From: Actinocatenispora rupis | GTDB lineage: Bacteria > Actinomycetota > Actinomycetes > Mycobacteriales > Micromonosporaceae | NCBI RefSeq assembly: GCF_016861975.1 | Contig: NZ_BOMB01000028.1 | Location: forward strand, 1-64,000 | DNA: 64,000 bases | Direction of reading: 5' to 3' | Shown here: positions 9,974 to 18,836 of the stretch, in pieces | Layout: each line of letters begins with the position of its first letter | Position numbering within the stretch: the first letter of the stretch is position 1 | The notes under the pieces: model-generated | Database searches by the model: none | What the model was told of the DNA's origin: nothing | What the model saw: only the letters and a program-made list of their open reading frames with translations | Made by a program: the position numbers and the translations under genes

Positions 9974-10590
9974 TCCGGGTGCTGCTCGTCGACGACCACC
10001 CGGTCGTACGGGAGGGCCTGCGCGGCATTCTCGGTACGGAGGACGGCATCGACGTGGTCGGCGAGGCGGGGTCGGCGACGGAGGCGGTCGCCGTGGCCCG
10101 GGCGTACGCGCCGGACGTGGTGCTGATGGATCTGCGGATGCCGGACGGCGACGGTGTGCAGGCCACGCGCGACCTGCTGGCGCGGGATCCGGAGTGCCGG
10201 GTCGTCGTCCTCACCACGTACGAGAACGACGCGGACATCCTGCGGGCGGTGGAGGCCGGCGCCACCGGATACCTGTTGAAGGACGCGGGGCGGGCGGAGC
10301 TGGCGGGGGCGATCCGGGCGGCGGCGCGCGGGGAGACGGTGCTGGCGCCGGCGGTCGCGGCGCGGCTGGTGTCGCGGATGCGGTCGCCGGTGGGCCTGAC
10401 CCCGCGCGAGATCGAGGTGTTGCGCCTGGTCGGTGCCGGCCGGACGAACGCGGAGATCGGCCGGGAGCTGTTCGTCAGCGAGGCGACCGTGAAGACGCAC
10501 CTGCTGCGTACGTTCGAGAAGTTGGGCGTGTCGGACCGTACGGCGGCGGTCACCGCGGCGTTGCAGCGCGGCATCCTCCCGCCGTACTGA
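9970..10590 (+). CDS. LuxR-family response regulator
   Basis: A 206-residue cytoplasmic regulator. The receiver domain (1-120) has the acidic pocket VDDH, phospho-acceptor Asp54 (LMDLRMP) and Lys near 104 (YLLKDAG). The C-terminal LuxR helix-turn-helix spans about 140-200 (LTPREIEVLRLV, NAEIGRELFVSEATVKTH). It is the cognate partner of the preceding kinase, by 4-bp overlap and family match. Target genes are not evident. Confidence 0.95.
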   Translation: MIRVLLVDDHPVVREGLRGILGTEDGIDVVGEAGSATEAVAVARAYAPDVVLMDLRMPDGDGVQATRDLLARDPECRVVVLTTYENDADILRAVEAGATGYLLKDAGRAELAGAIRAAARGETVLAPAVAARLVSRMRSPVGLTPREIEVLRLVGAGRTNAEIGRELFVSEATVKTHLLRTFEKLGVSDRTAAVTAALQRGILPPY

Positions 10591-10605
10591 CCGGCGTGGG
10601 TCGGG

Positions 10606-11301
10606 TCAGGGTGTCGTGGCGAGCCAGCCGTCGAGCGCGGCGAGGAACGTGCCGGCGTCGTCGCGGTGCGCGGAGTGCCCGACACCGGCGAGCCGGAGTA
10701 CGGTGAATCCCTTGGCGCGCAAGGATTCCTCGTGGTCGGGGTCGATGAGTCCGTTGCGTTCGACGGTGAGGACGAGGGTGGGGCCGCCGGGCTTGTCGGG
10801 TTCGAAGCCCATGCCGGTGAGCGAGTCGGCGACGGCCGGATCCCAGCGGCCGAGGCTGCCGATCTTCTCGTGGTAGCGCGCCTCGGGCCAGCCGGGGTTC
10901 GCGGCGCGCAGGTCGTCGACCGTCCAGTCCTTCTGCGCCCGGAACGCCGCCATGAACTCGGGCGTCGCCGCCGGCAGCCACGCCGGGTCCTCGTACACGG
11001 TGTGTGCGGCGCGGATGCGGTCCTCGACCATGGACACGAGCAGGCCGCCGAGCGAGTGGCCGATCACCAGCGCCGGCGTGTCGGGCACCGCCGCGGCGAG
11101 CTCGTCCGCCATGTCGACCAGGGAGTACGTCGCGGCGCGGGGGCTGTGCCCGTGCCCGGGCAGGTCGGGCGCGAGTACCCGGTAGCCGCGGTCGGCGAGC
11201 GCGGGGCCGATGCCGGACCAGCCGGCCGCGTCGCTGGTGATGCCGTGGACGAGGACCGCGACCCGGTCCCCGGTACCCCATTCGGTGACGTGCAGCGTCA
11301 T
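10606..11301 (-). CDS. Alpha/beta hydrolase
   Basis: A 231-residue hydrolase with HGITSD near residue 19, DLPGHGHSP near 46, the nucleophile elbow GHSLGG with Ser83, and a late GVGHSAH containing the catalytic His. It is similar in plan to the hydrolase at 4483 but not a close copy. The ATG at 11301 matches the conserved first strand. It converges on the response regulator with only 15 bp between them. Substrate unknown. Confidence 0.9.
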   Translation of the reverse strand: MTLHVTEWGTGDRVAVLVHGITSDAAGWSGIGPALADRGYRVLAPDLPGHGHSPRAATYSLVDMADELAAAVPDTPALVIGHSLGGLLVSMVEDRIRAAHTVYEDPAWLPAATPEFMAAFRAQKDWTVDDLRAANPGWPEARYHEKIGSLGRWDPAVADSLTGMGFEPDKPGGPTLVLTVERNGLIDPDHEESLRAKGFTVLRLAGVGHSAHRDDAGTFLAALDGWLATTP

Positions 11302-11444
11302 CGTCGTTCCCTTTGTTCGACAAGTTTCGAATGATCATCGCCGACCCGGTACGCACATGTCAAAGGTCCGGCCCCGATTGCCGCGCCCGCGCGGCCCCGC
11401 GAGAATCGTTCCCACCACCTCCCCCACCAGCGAACGAGGTACCC

Positions 11445-12101
11445 ATGGCGGGCACAAAACGCCGCTACCTTCCCCTGCTCCTCGTCCTCGTGGTCGCGCT
11501 CGGCGCCGCCTGGCTGGTACGCCAGCACGGCAGCGGCGCCTCCGCCGACAAGCCCCAACCCGGTACCCCCGGCGCCGCGCAGGCCCGCAAGGACCTCGCC
11601 GCGCTCACCGTCGCCGAACCGCACTCGATGGCCGGGTACAGCCGGGAGAAGTTCCCGCACTGGATCGACCAGGGCGACCACTGCGACACCCGCGAGGCCG
11701 TACTCAAGCGCGACGGCAAGGGCGTGGAGGTCGACAGCTCCTGCCACGCCACCGCCGGCACCTGGACCAGCCGGTACGACGGCGTCACCGTCACCGACGG
11801 CGGCAAGCTCGACATCGACCACGTCGTACCGCTCGCGAACGCGTGGCGTACCGGGGCGTGGCAGTGGACCACCGACCAGCGCGAACGGTTCGCCAACGAC
11901 CTGAAGGACCCGCAGCTCGTGGCGGTGTCCGCGAAGAGCAACCGTTCCAAGGGCGACCAAGACCCGTCCACCTGGAAGCCGCCGTCCCAGAGCTACTGGT
12001 GCGAGTACGCGTCCGACTGGATCGCCGTCAAGTACAGGTGGAAGCTGCACGTCACCAGCGCCGAGAAGGCCGCGCTCGGCGACATGCTCGGGCACTGCTG
12101 A
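11445..12101 (+). CDS. HNH-type (DUF1524-like) exported nuclease-family protein, copy 1
   Basis: A 218-residue protein with a hydrophobic N-terminal segment (residues 8-25) that could be a signal anchor. The conserved domain has SMAGYSREKFPHW, paired Cys residues, and the nuclease-type core DIDHVVPL (Asp125-His126), followed by DPQLVAVSAKSNRSKGDQDP. That core is typical of HNH/GmrSD-like DUF1524 endonuclease-family proteins. The ATG at 11445 follows GAGG. A closely related copy starts at 12472. Extracellular DNA turnover is a plausible inferred role. Confidence 0.88.
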   Translation: MAGTKRRYLPLLLVLVVALGAAWLVRQHGSGASADKPQPGTPGAAQARKDLAALTVAEPHSMAGYSREKFPHWIDQGDHCDTREAVLKRDGKGVEVDSSCHATAGTWTSRYDGVTVTDGGKLDIDHVVPLANAWRTGAWQWTTDQRERFANDLKDPQLVAVSAKSNRSKGDQDPSTWKPPSQSYWCEYASDWIAVKYRWKLHVTSAEKAALGDMLGHC

Positions 12102-12106
12102 CCGCC

Positions 12107-12137
12107 GCAGGTCCCGGCCGTCCGAGCCGGGACCTGC
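12107..12137. terminator. Bidirectional terminator hairpin
   Basis: GCAGGTCCCGG at 12107-12117 and CCGGGACCTGC at 12127-12137 form a perfect 11-bp stem with a 9-nt loop. It lies between the convergent nuclease-like gene and the small gene at 12145. Confidence 0.8.
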
Positions 12138-12144
12138 CCGGCAG

Positions 12145-12345
12145 TCACCGGGAACGGTCGCCCAGCACCGTCCCCACCAGCTTGTACCGGCCGGTCACGG
12201 TGCGCACCCAGCGCAGCGGTTCGTGCGGCAGATCCGCCGGGTCGGCGACCCGGTCCAGCCGGATGACCTCGTCGTACAGGAGCTGCTGCGCCCGCTGGAC
12301 GTCACGTACCACCGCGACGATGCCGCTGTGCCAGTGCCTGGCCAT
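12145..12345 (-). CDS. Small hypothetical protein (66 aa)
   Basis: A 66-residue ORF beginning MARHWHSGIVAVVRDVQRAQ, with a helical charged composition and codon usage like the neighbours (third positions almost all G or C). No signal or membrane segment. No family is recognised. The ribosome site is weak, so the start is uncertain. It sits between the two HNH-family genes but on the opposite strand. Confidence 0.55.
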   Translation of the reverse strand: MARHWHSGIVAVVRDVQRAQQLLYDEVIRLDRVADPADLPHEPLRWVRTVTGRYKLVGTVLGDRSR

Positions 12346-12471
12346 GTGACCAGCCTGCGCCGTTTCCGACACCGACACCAGGGGCCGTGTGGGTAGTTGT
12401 CCCCTCGACCCCGACGACGAAAACGTGCATGATGCCTCCAAGATATGAAGTTTCGTGACGGAGGTGGACAG

Positions 12472-13107
12472 ATGCGTATCAGAACGGTGCTCGGCGTCGC
12501 CATGACCGCCAGCGCCCTCGCCACCATCGGGCTGGCCGGGCCCGCCAACGCGTACCCGCCGGATCCGCCGTCCGCCAGCGACTCCGCCGCACACCTCGCC
12601 ACCCTCACCGTCGCCGCCCCCGGCTCCATGGACGGGTACAGCCGCGACAAGTTCCCGCACTGGATCAACCAGGGCGACAACTGCAACACCCGCGAGGTCG
12701 TACTCAAGCGCGACGGCACCGGCGTCACCGTCGGCAGCGACTGCTACCCCACCGCCGGCTCCTGGTACAGCGCGTACGACCAGACGACCACCACCGACCC
12801 GAGCAAGGTGCAGATCGACCACATCGTGCCGCTCGCCGACGCGTGGCGTTCCGGCGCCGCCGACTGGACCACCGACCAGCGCCAGGCGTTCGCCAACGAC
12901 CTCACCGACCCGCAGCTCATCGCCGTCTCCGCGTCCAGCAACGAGTCCAAGGGCGACCAGGACCCCTCCCAGTGGAAGCCGCCGAACACCGGCGAGTGGT
13001 GCTACTACGCCCGCAACTGGATCCAGGTCAAGTACGTCTGGAAGCTGACCATCACCAGCGACGAGAAGACGGCGCTGTCGGACATGCTGGGCAAGTGCTC
13101 AAGTTGA
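12472..13107 (+). CDS. HNH-type (DUF1524-like) secreted nuclease-family protein, copy 2
   Basis: A 211-residue paralogue of the product at 11445. It has a clean Sec signal peptide (MRIRTVLGVAMTASALATIG, cleavage near ANA at 27) rather than an anchor. The mature part keeps SMDGYSRDKFPHW, the Cys pairs, QIDHIVPL (Asp116-His117) and DPQLIAVSASSNESKGDQDP. The ATG at 12472 follows GGAGG at the right distance. The pair looks like a local duplication that diverged in export mode. Confidence 0.9.
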   Translation: MRIRTVLGVAMTASALATIGLAGPANAYPPDPPSASDSAAHLATLTVAAPGSMDGYSRDKFPHWINQGDNCNTREVVLKRDGTGVTVGSDCYPTAGSWYSAYDQTTTTDPSKVQIDHIVPLADAWRSGAADWTTDQRQAFANDLTDPQLIAVSASSNESKGDQDPSQWKPPNTGEWCYYARNWIQVKYVWKLTITSDEKTALSDMLGKCSS

Positions 13108-13190
13108 TCTTGGGCAGATTGTTCAATTGTTGACTTGTCTCATTGTTGAACAGTTGAACAGTTGAACAAGATCGTTTTGTTCAACAATGG
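13106..13190. terminator. A+T-rich hairpin cluster after the second nuclease-like gene
   Basis: GATCTTG (13106-13112) pairs with CAAGATC (13167-13173), followed by GTTTT. Inside are TTGTTCAA and repeated GTTGAACA modules. This is terminator-like and a member of the TTGTTCAA repeat family also seen at 22007, 33502 and 50404. Confidence 0.7.
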
Positions 13191-13312
13191 AACAAGAAGG
13201 TGCGCCGGTCATCCGCGACCGGCGCACCGTTCCATCCCCACCCCACCCCGCCGCAGCCGTACTTCCGACGAACACGTGGTGCCGCGCCCCCGTACTCGGC
13301 ACCATGGCGGCC

Positions 13313-13576
13313 ATGGGCGACACGTACTCGGGTGACTTCACGACTGGGCAGGGCGGCGTGTTCACCGACGAGGTCGGGGTGATCACGGGCCGGGTGACAT
13401 TGGAGACGCGCGTCGACGACGACGGGAAGGTCGTCGTCCGCGTGCAGTACAAGGACGCCGACGAGTGGTACACGGTGACGGGCGGCCGCTGCACGCTGCA
13501 CGATGCGGCCGACGCGAAACCCGTGCACGACCTGGTACTGGCCGTGCTGGCCCGCGGCGGCGAAGGCGACTCCTAG
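13313..13576 (+). CDS. Small hypothetical protein (87 aa)
   Basis: An 87-residue acidic protein, MGDTYSGDFTTGQGGVFTDE, ending in a helical segment. The middle alternates beta-strand patterns (GVITGRVTLETRVDDDGKVV, VRVQYKDADEWYTV). No signal peptide and no recognised family. An ATG 9 bp upstream (13304) is an alternative start. Coding is supported by third-position G+C bias and a compact strand pattern. Confidence 0.65.
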   Translation: MGDTYSGDFTTGQGGVFTDEVGVITGRVTLETRVDDDGKVVVRVQYKDADEWYTVTGGRCTLHDAADAKPVHDLVLAVLARGGEGDS

Positions 13577-13978
13577 CCGTACCCCCGTCCCGCCGGCAGA
13601 GCCGCGGCACGGTCAGTACCCTCGCGGGTCGCAGCGCCAAGCCACGATCGCACGGTCACGGCGACAGAGCCGCGCCACGGTCACCCGCGAGTCGCGGTGC
13701 CAAGCCACGGTCGCACGATCAGGGCGCCAAGCCGCGCCAAGGGGCCGCGCCGCGCCCTCGCGGGACGCAGCGCCGAGTCGCGGTCCCACGGTCACGGCGA
13801 CAAGCCACGATCGCACAGTCACGGCGACAGGCGCGGGCCGTACCGGACCGCGACCTGAACCGCTTGCGTAGCAACGGTTCCGTACGGACACGGTCCGGGA
13901 AGGCCGGACACCGGCGCGGCCGGAGCGGCACGAGGGACATCGGCGCGGCCGGGGCGGCACGCCGGACGGCCGCGCGGG
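13577..13978. repeat. Degenerate repeat region at a convergent junction
   Basis: About 400 bp with no gene. Modules such as CACGGCGACA, AAGCCACGATCGCAC and GAGTCGCGGT recur with irregular spacing near 13640, 13690, 13775 and 13800. It separates the small gene ending at 13576 from the aldolase gene ending at 13979. Confidence 0.65.
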
Positions 13979-14614
13979 TCAGCGCTGGCCGTACCCGGCG
14001 ATGCGTTGGGTGACGCGGGTGAGTTCGGCGTCGTCGAGCAGCCGGGGCGGGCAGCCGGAGCCGAGGACGCGCAGTGCCACGTCGCAGACGTACTCCAGGT
14101 AGACGGCGCGGTCGTACGCGGCGGTCAGGGTGTCGCCGGTGGTGACGGCGCCGTGGTTGCCGAGGAGGCAGCCGGTGCCGCCGCCGAGTGCGGCGAGCAT
14201 GTGTTCGGCGAGTTCGGGCGTGCCGTAGGTGGCATACTGCGCGACGCGGACGCGACCGCCGAACATGGCGAGGTAGTAGTGCACCGGGGGTACCTCGTCG
14301 ACGAGGCAGGACAGTGCGGTGGCGGCGGTGGAGTGGGTGTGGACGACGGCGCCGGGCTGGCGGGCGGCGTAGCAGGCGAGGTGCATGGGCGCCTCGCTGG
14401 TGGGCTTGAGCGGCGCGTCGACGGGCGTACCGTCGAGGCGGTGCACGCCGACCTGTTCGGGTGTGAGCGTGTGGTAGTCGACGCCGGTGGGGGTGACGGC
14501 GACCAGGTCGTCCACCCGTACGCTGACGTTGCCCGCGGTGCCGACGACCAGTTTGTCGGCCACCAGCCGCCGGCACACGTCGACGATCTCGGCCCGTTCC
14601 GCCGCCAGTAACAT
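13979..14614 (-). CDS. Class II aldolase/adducin family protein
   Basis: A 211-residue zinc-dependent aldolase of the L-fuculose-phosphate aldolase type. GTAGNVSVR near 25 is the phosphate-binding loop. Metal ligands and the catalytic acid are visible as Glu74 (SEAPMH), His92 and His94 (VHTHS), and a later His in GNHGAV near 156. The ATG at 14614 follows GAGGAG. It lies 41 bp downstream of a DHA2 transporter on the same strand and may be co-transcribed. Substrate not determined. Confidence 0.9.
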   Translation of the reverse strand: MLLAAERAEIVDVCRRLVADKLVVGTAGNVSVRVDDLVAVTPTGVDYHTLTPEQVGVHRLDGTPVDAPLKPTSEAPMHLACYAARQPGAVVHTHSTAATALSCLVDEVPPVHYYLAMFGGRVRVAQYATYGTPELAEHMLAALGGGTGCLLGNHGAVTTGDTLTAAYDRAVYLEYVCDVALRVLGSGCPPRLLDDAELTRVTQRIAGYGQR

Positions 14615-14655
14615 GCAGTCTCCTCGTGACCGTCGGGCCGACGGCCCGGCGGGCG

Positions 14656-16170
14656 TCAGTCGGCCGATGTTCCCGCCGGCTCGGACCGCGCCGTCCCCGC
14701 CGGCCGGCCCACCTCGATGGGCGGGCCGCTGACCTCGCAGCACACGTGCCGCTCGGGCACCCGTTCCGTCGGTACCTCGGCGGGGCGACGGACCAGCAGC
14801 GCCGACAGCACCGTACCCAGCAGGAACAGTCCGGCACACACCACCATCGCGATCCGGTACCCGTGGGAGAAGGCGGTGGGCTGCTTGTACGCGGCGCCGG
14901 AGAGGCCGGCGACGAGCGGGAGGGCGGCGACGGCGAGGAGGCTGGCGGCGCGGGCGACGGCGTTGTTGACGCCGCTGGCGACGCCGGCGTGCCGGGTGGC
15001 GACGGCGGCGAGCACGGTGGAGGTGAGCGGCGCGACGAGCGTGGTCATGCCGAGCCCGACGAGGAGTACGCCGGGGAGGACGTCGGTCCAGTAGTTCGCG
15101 TCCGGGCCGACGCGGAGCAGCAGGAGCGCGCCGACGGCGGCGACGAGCGGTCCGATGATGAGCTGCGGGCGCGGCCCGATCTTCTGCGCGATGCTGCCGG
15201 ACGTCGCGGACAGCAGCAACATAAGCACGGTGAACGGCAGCAGCGCGATCCCGGCGGCGAGCGCGCTGAATCCGGACACGGTCTGGAGTTGCAGGACGAG
15301 GAAGAAGATCATGCCACCGAGCGCGGCGTACACCATGAAGGTGACGGCGTTGACCGCGCTGAACGTGGTGGAGCGGAACAGGTCGGGCGGCATCATCGGG
15401 TGCCGGCTGCGCCGCTCGACGAGGACGAACGCGACGAGCGCGAGGACGCCGGCGACCGCGGCGCCGAGCACGACCGGTGAGCCGCCCTTCTCGGGCGCTT
15501 CGACCAGCGCGTACGTGATGCCGGCGAGGCCGAGTGCGCCGAGTACCGCGCCGGGGATGTCGAAGCCCTGGGCGGTGGTGTCGCGGCTCTCCGGCACGTA
15601 CCGGAGGGCGACGATGACGACGGCGGCGGCGAGCGGCAGGTTGAGGTAGAAGACGAAACGCCAGCTGGCGGCGTCGACGAGCCAGCCGCCGACGAACGGG
15701 CCGATCGCCGTGGCGACGCCGCCGAGCCCGGACCAGGCGCCGATCGCGCGCGCCCGGTCGTCCGGGTGGTACGTCGACTGGATGAGCGCGAGCGAGCCGG
15801 GGGTGAGCAGCGCGCCGCCGACGCCCTGCAACAGCCGAGCGGCGATCAGTACGGGCATGCTCGGGGCGACGCCGCACAGCGCGGACGCGACCGCGAACCA
15901 CACGACGCCGATGAGGAACACCTTGCGCCGGCCGTACCGGTCGCCGAGGGAGCCGCCGAGCAGGATGAGCGCGGCGAGCGTCAGCGTGTACCCGGTGCTC
16001 GTCCACTGGAGTCCGGCGAGGTCGGCGGACAGGTCGTGACCGATGTGCGGGAGCGCGACGTTGACCACGGTCGAGTCGAGCATCGCCAGCCCGGACCCGA
16101 GCACGGTGGCCACGAGGACGCCCCGACCGGTGGCGCTGCGAAGTCGGATCGAACCCGGGGTGGGAGCCAC
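14656..16170 (-). CDS. MFS multidrug transporter, DHA2 (EmrB/QacA) family
   Basis: A 504-residue membrane protein with about 14 hydrophobic helices. Motif A appears as GGSLGDRYGRRK near residue 72; LDSTVVNVALP in helix 1 (near 31) is typical of proton-driven DHA2 exporters; motif C is GGALLTPGSLAL. Expected role: drug or metabolite efflux at the cell membrane. It starts with GTG at 16170. No TetR- or MarR-type gene is adjacent, so its regulation is not apparent. Confidence 0.92.
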   Translation of the reverse strand: MAPTPGSIRLRSATGRGVLVATVLGSGLAMLDSTVVNVALPHIGHDLSADLAGLQWTSTGYTLTLAALILLGGSLGDRYGRRKVFLIGVVWFAVASALCGVAPSMPVLIAARLLQGVGGALLTPGSLALIQSTYHPDDRARAIGAWSGLGGVATAIGPFVGGWLVDAASWRFVFYLNLPLAAAVVIVALRYVPESRDTTAQGFDIPGAVLGALGLAGITYALVEAPEKGGSPVVLGAAVAGVLALVAFVLVERRSRHPMMPPDLFRSTTFSAVNAVTFMVYAALGGMIFFLVLQLQTVSGFSALAAGIALLPFTVLMLLLSATSGSIAQKIGPRPQLIIGPLVAAVGALLLLRVGPDANYWTDVLPGVLLVGLGMTTLVAPLTSTVLAAVATRHAGVASGVNNAVARAASLLAVAALPLVAGLSGAAYKQPTAFSHGYRIAMVVCAGLFLLGTVLSALLVRRPAEVPTERVPERHVCCEVSGPPIEVGRPAGTARSEPAGTSAD

Positions 16171-16386
16171 GCCGCCAACGATGCCACCGCCCGCGCCCCT
16201 CCGGTACGGGACGGGCCGGAAACCGTCCGGGGGTCGTGGCAGAGTGGTTCGGGTGTTCGGCGGCCTATCGCACTATCACGGTCCGGTTGCCGCTCTGCAC
16301 GGTGTAAGAATGGCTTTCTCCGATATCGGGTTGATTCCCGTCGACCGGCCGCGGCCGGCGTCGTGACCAGCGGTGGAGGTTTGTAG

Positions 16387-17331
16387 ATGAGGCTCAGCAG
16401 CAGTCGCCGGGTGGCGCTGGTCGCGGTGGCCCTGGCCGGCGTGGCGGCCGCGGCGACCGGGTGCGGCGGCAACTCCGCGGCTCCCGGCGGCGGGAGCGGC
16501 GCGAAGGCGAGCGGCGCGGCCGGTTCGGTCGACTCGATCATCGCGTCGGCTCCGGTGGCGAAGAGCCTGCCGGACAGCCCCACCCTGAAGAAGATCAAGT
16601 CCGACGGCAAGCTGGTGTACGGGGGGACCGCGAGCGCGCCGCTGTTCTCGCTGAAGGATCCGACGACCAACACGCTGACCGGCTTCGACGCCGACCTGGC
16701 GAAGCTGCTCGCGAAGTACGTGACGGGCAAGCCGACGACGGACATGAAGCAGGTGCAGGTCGAGACGCGCGAGGCGTTGCTGCAGAACCATTCGGTGAAC
16801 GCGGTGTTCGCGACGTACACGATCACGCCGGAGCGGGCGCAGAAGATCGCCTTCGCCGGTCCGTACTACTCGTCCGGTGACGCGATCCTGGTGAAGAAGG
16901 ACAACACCTCGATCAAGACGGTCGCGGACCTGAACGGCAAGAAGGTCGCGACCGAGTCCAGTTCCACCGCCGCGGCCGACCTGAAGAAGTACGCGCCGAA
17001 GGCGAAGGTGCAGCTGTTCGAGGAGAACAACGACTGCCTCCAGGCCGTACAGCAGGGCCGCGTCGACGCGTACGTGCTGGACCAGGGGATCCTCGTCGGC
17101 GACGCGAGTACGAACTCGGACGTCAAGGTGGTCGGCCAGCCGTTCACCGCGGAGCCGTACGGGATCGGCCTGCCGAAGGACGACCCGGCGATGAAGAAGT
17201 TCGTGAACGACTGGCTGGCGCAGATCATGAAGGACGGCACCTGGGCGAAGCTGTGGAAGGCGACGGTCGGCACCGTGGTCTCCGGCGACGCGCCGAAGCC
17301 GCCGGAGATCGGTTCGGTCCAGGGCTCCTGA
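16387..17331 (+). CDS. Amino-acid ABC transporter substrate-binding lipoprotein
   Basis: A 314-residue lipoprotein. The signal peptide ends in a lipobox with Cys26 (AAATGC). The mature part is a family 3 solute-binding domain: KLVYGGTASAPLFSLKD near 75, GFDADLAKLLAKY near 98, FAGPYYSSGDAILVKK near 157. This resembles the glutamate-binding GluB group. ATG follows GGAGG. First gene of a three-gene operon with two permeases; no ATPase gene accompanies it. Confidence 0.92.
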   Translation: MRLSSSRRVALVAVALAGVAAAATGCGGNSAAPGGGSGAKASGAAGSVDSIIASAPVAKSLPDSPTLKKIKSDGKLVYGGTASAPLFSLKDPTTNTLTGFDADLAKLLAKYVTGKPTTDMKQVQVETREALLQNHSVNAVFATYTITPERAQKIAFAGPYYSSGDAILVKKDNTSIKTVADLNGKKVATESSSTAAADLKKYAPKAKVQLFEENNDCLQAVQQGRVDAYVLDQGILVGDASTNSDVKVVGQPFTAEPYGIGLPKDDPAMKKFVNDWLAQIMKDGTWAKLWKATVGTVVSGDAPKPPEIGSVQGS

Positions 17332-17332
17332 C

Positions 17333-17974
17333 GTGGGATTCCCCGCACTCGCCGGCGACCTGCTGCACGGCTTCGTCAGTACTGTCGAGATCGTCGCGCT
17401 GAGCTTCGTCGGCGCGCTGCTGGTCGGCACGCTGATCGCGGTGTGCCGGATCAGTCCGGTGCTGCCGCTGCGCGCCTTCGGCTGGCTGTACGTGGAGGCG
17501 TTCCGCGCGGTGCCGCTGCTGGTGCTGCTGGTGCTGTGCGTGTTCGGGCTGCCGTGGATCGGGCTGACGCTGTCGCCGTTCGCCTCGGTCGTGCTCGGCA
17601 TCGCGCTGTACGCGGGGGCCATCGTCTGCGAGACGTTGCGCTCCGGCGTACGCGGGGTGCCGCTCGGCCAGGTGGAGGCGGCGCGCGCGTTGGGCTTCAC
17701 GTTCGGGCAGTCGCTGCGGCACGTGGTGCTGCCGCAGGCGTTCCGGGTGATGGTGCAGCCGTTCGGGAACGTGTTCATCGGCGTGGTGCTCGGCACGTCG
17801 CTGTGCGCGGCGGTCGGCGCGCAGGAGCTGACGTACGCGACGAAGGTGCTGGACATCCAGGGTGCGAACCCGCTCGTCACGTTCGGGCTGGCCGCGGTGC
17901 TGTACATCGCGGTCACGCTCGGCAGCGGGTACGTCTTCGGGCGGATCGAGCGGCGCGTGAGGTTCCAACGGTGA
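17333..17974 (+). CDS. Amino-acid ABC transporter permease (GluC-like)
   Basis: A 213-residue inner-membrane protein with five predicted helices and the coupling-helix signature EAARALGFTFGQSLRHVVLP near residue 114, which docks to the ATPase. GTG start at 17333, directly after the binding-protein gene. It forms a hetero-pair with the next permease. Confidence 0.92.
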   Translation: MGFPALAGDLLHGFVSTVEIVALSFVGALLVGTLIAVCRISPVLPLRAFGWLYVEAFRAVPLLVLLVLCVFGLPWIGLTLSPFASVVLGIALYAGAIVCETLRSGVRGVPLGQVEAARALGFTFGQSLRHVVLPQAFRVMVQPFGNVFIGVVLGTSLCAAVGAQELTYATKVLDIQGANPLVTFGLAAVLYIAVTLGSGYVFGRIERRVRFQR

Positions 17975-17981
17975 GGTGGGC

Positions 17982-18836
17982 ATGAGGGGTGTCGAGCCGG
18001 TCCTGTTCGACCGGCCGGGACCGCGCGGGCGGCGCCGCATCGCCGTCGCGACGGTCGTGGCCGCGCTGGCACTGGCCGGGCTGGCGGCGCTGGCGGTCCG
18101 CCAGTTCGCGGTCAACGGGCAGCTCGCCGCGGACAAGTGGCAGCCGTTCACGCAGTGGCCGATCCTGCGCTTCCTGTTGATGGGGCTGGTGTACAGCCTG
18201 CTCGTGACGCTGCTGTGCGCGGTGATCGCGATGCCGGCCGGTGCGGTGCTGGCGCTCGGCCGGCTGTCGCCCCGGGCGTACGTGCGGTGGCCGGCGGCGG
18301 TGTTCGTGGAGCTGTTCCGGTCGCTGCCGACGCTGCTGCTGATCTTCGTGTTCCTGCTCGGGCTGCCGGCGATGGGCACCAGCGTGCCGACGTTCTGGTG
18401 CCTGGTGGTGCCGATCTGCCTGACCGGGTCGGCGACGATCGCCGAGGTGTTCCGCGCCGGCGTGCTCGCGTTGGAGCGCGGCCAGACCGAGGCGGCCAGC
18501 GCGATCGGCCTGCGGTACTGGCAGACCATGCGGCTGATCGTGCTGCCGCAGGTGATCCGGCCGTTGCTGCCGCTGCTGCTGGTACAGCTGATCAACCTGC
18601 TGAAGGACTCCACCCTCGGCTACGTCGTGACGTACGCGGAGCTGCTGTACTCGGGGAAGAGCCTGGCGGAGTTCGTGCACGCGCCGATCCAGACGTACCT
18701 GGTGGTCGCCGCGCTGTACATGATCGTGAACTGGCTGATCACGCGGCTGGCGCACCGGGTGGAGCGCCGGCAGGGCCGGGTGCCGCGGTTCCGGATGCGG
18801 CGGGTGGCGGGGACGGTGCCGGCCGCGGCGGAGTGA
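17982..18836 (+). CDS. Amino-acid ABC transporter permease (GluD-like)
   Basis: About 284 residues. The N-terminal cytoplasmic tail is Pro/Arg-rich and is followed by five helices and the coupling motif EAASAIGLRYWQTMRLIVLP near 170. Start at ATG 17982, with a GTG at 17976 as alternative. Last gene of the operon; its ATPase must be supplied from elsewhere in the genome. Confidence 0.92.
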   Translation: MRGVEPVLFDRPGPRGRRRIAVATVVAALALAGLAALAVRQFAVNGQLAADKWQPFTQWPILRFLLMGLVYSLLVTLLCAVIAMPAGAVLALGRLSPRAYVRWPAAVFVELFRSLPTLLLIFVFLLGLPAMGTSVPTFWCLVVPICLTGSATIAEVFRAGVLALERGQTEAASAIGLRYWQTMRLIVLPQVIRPLLPLLLVQLINLLKDSTLGYVVTYAELLYSGKSLAEFVHAPIQTYLVVAALYMIVNWLITRLAHRVERRQGRVPRFRMRRVAGTVPAAAE

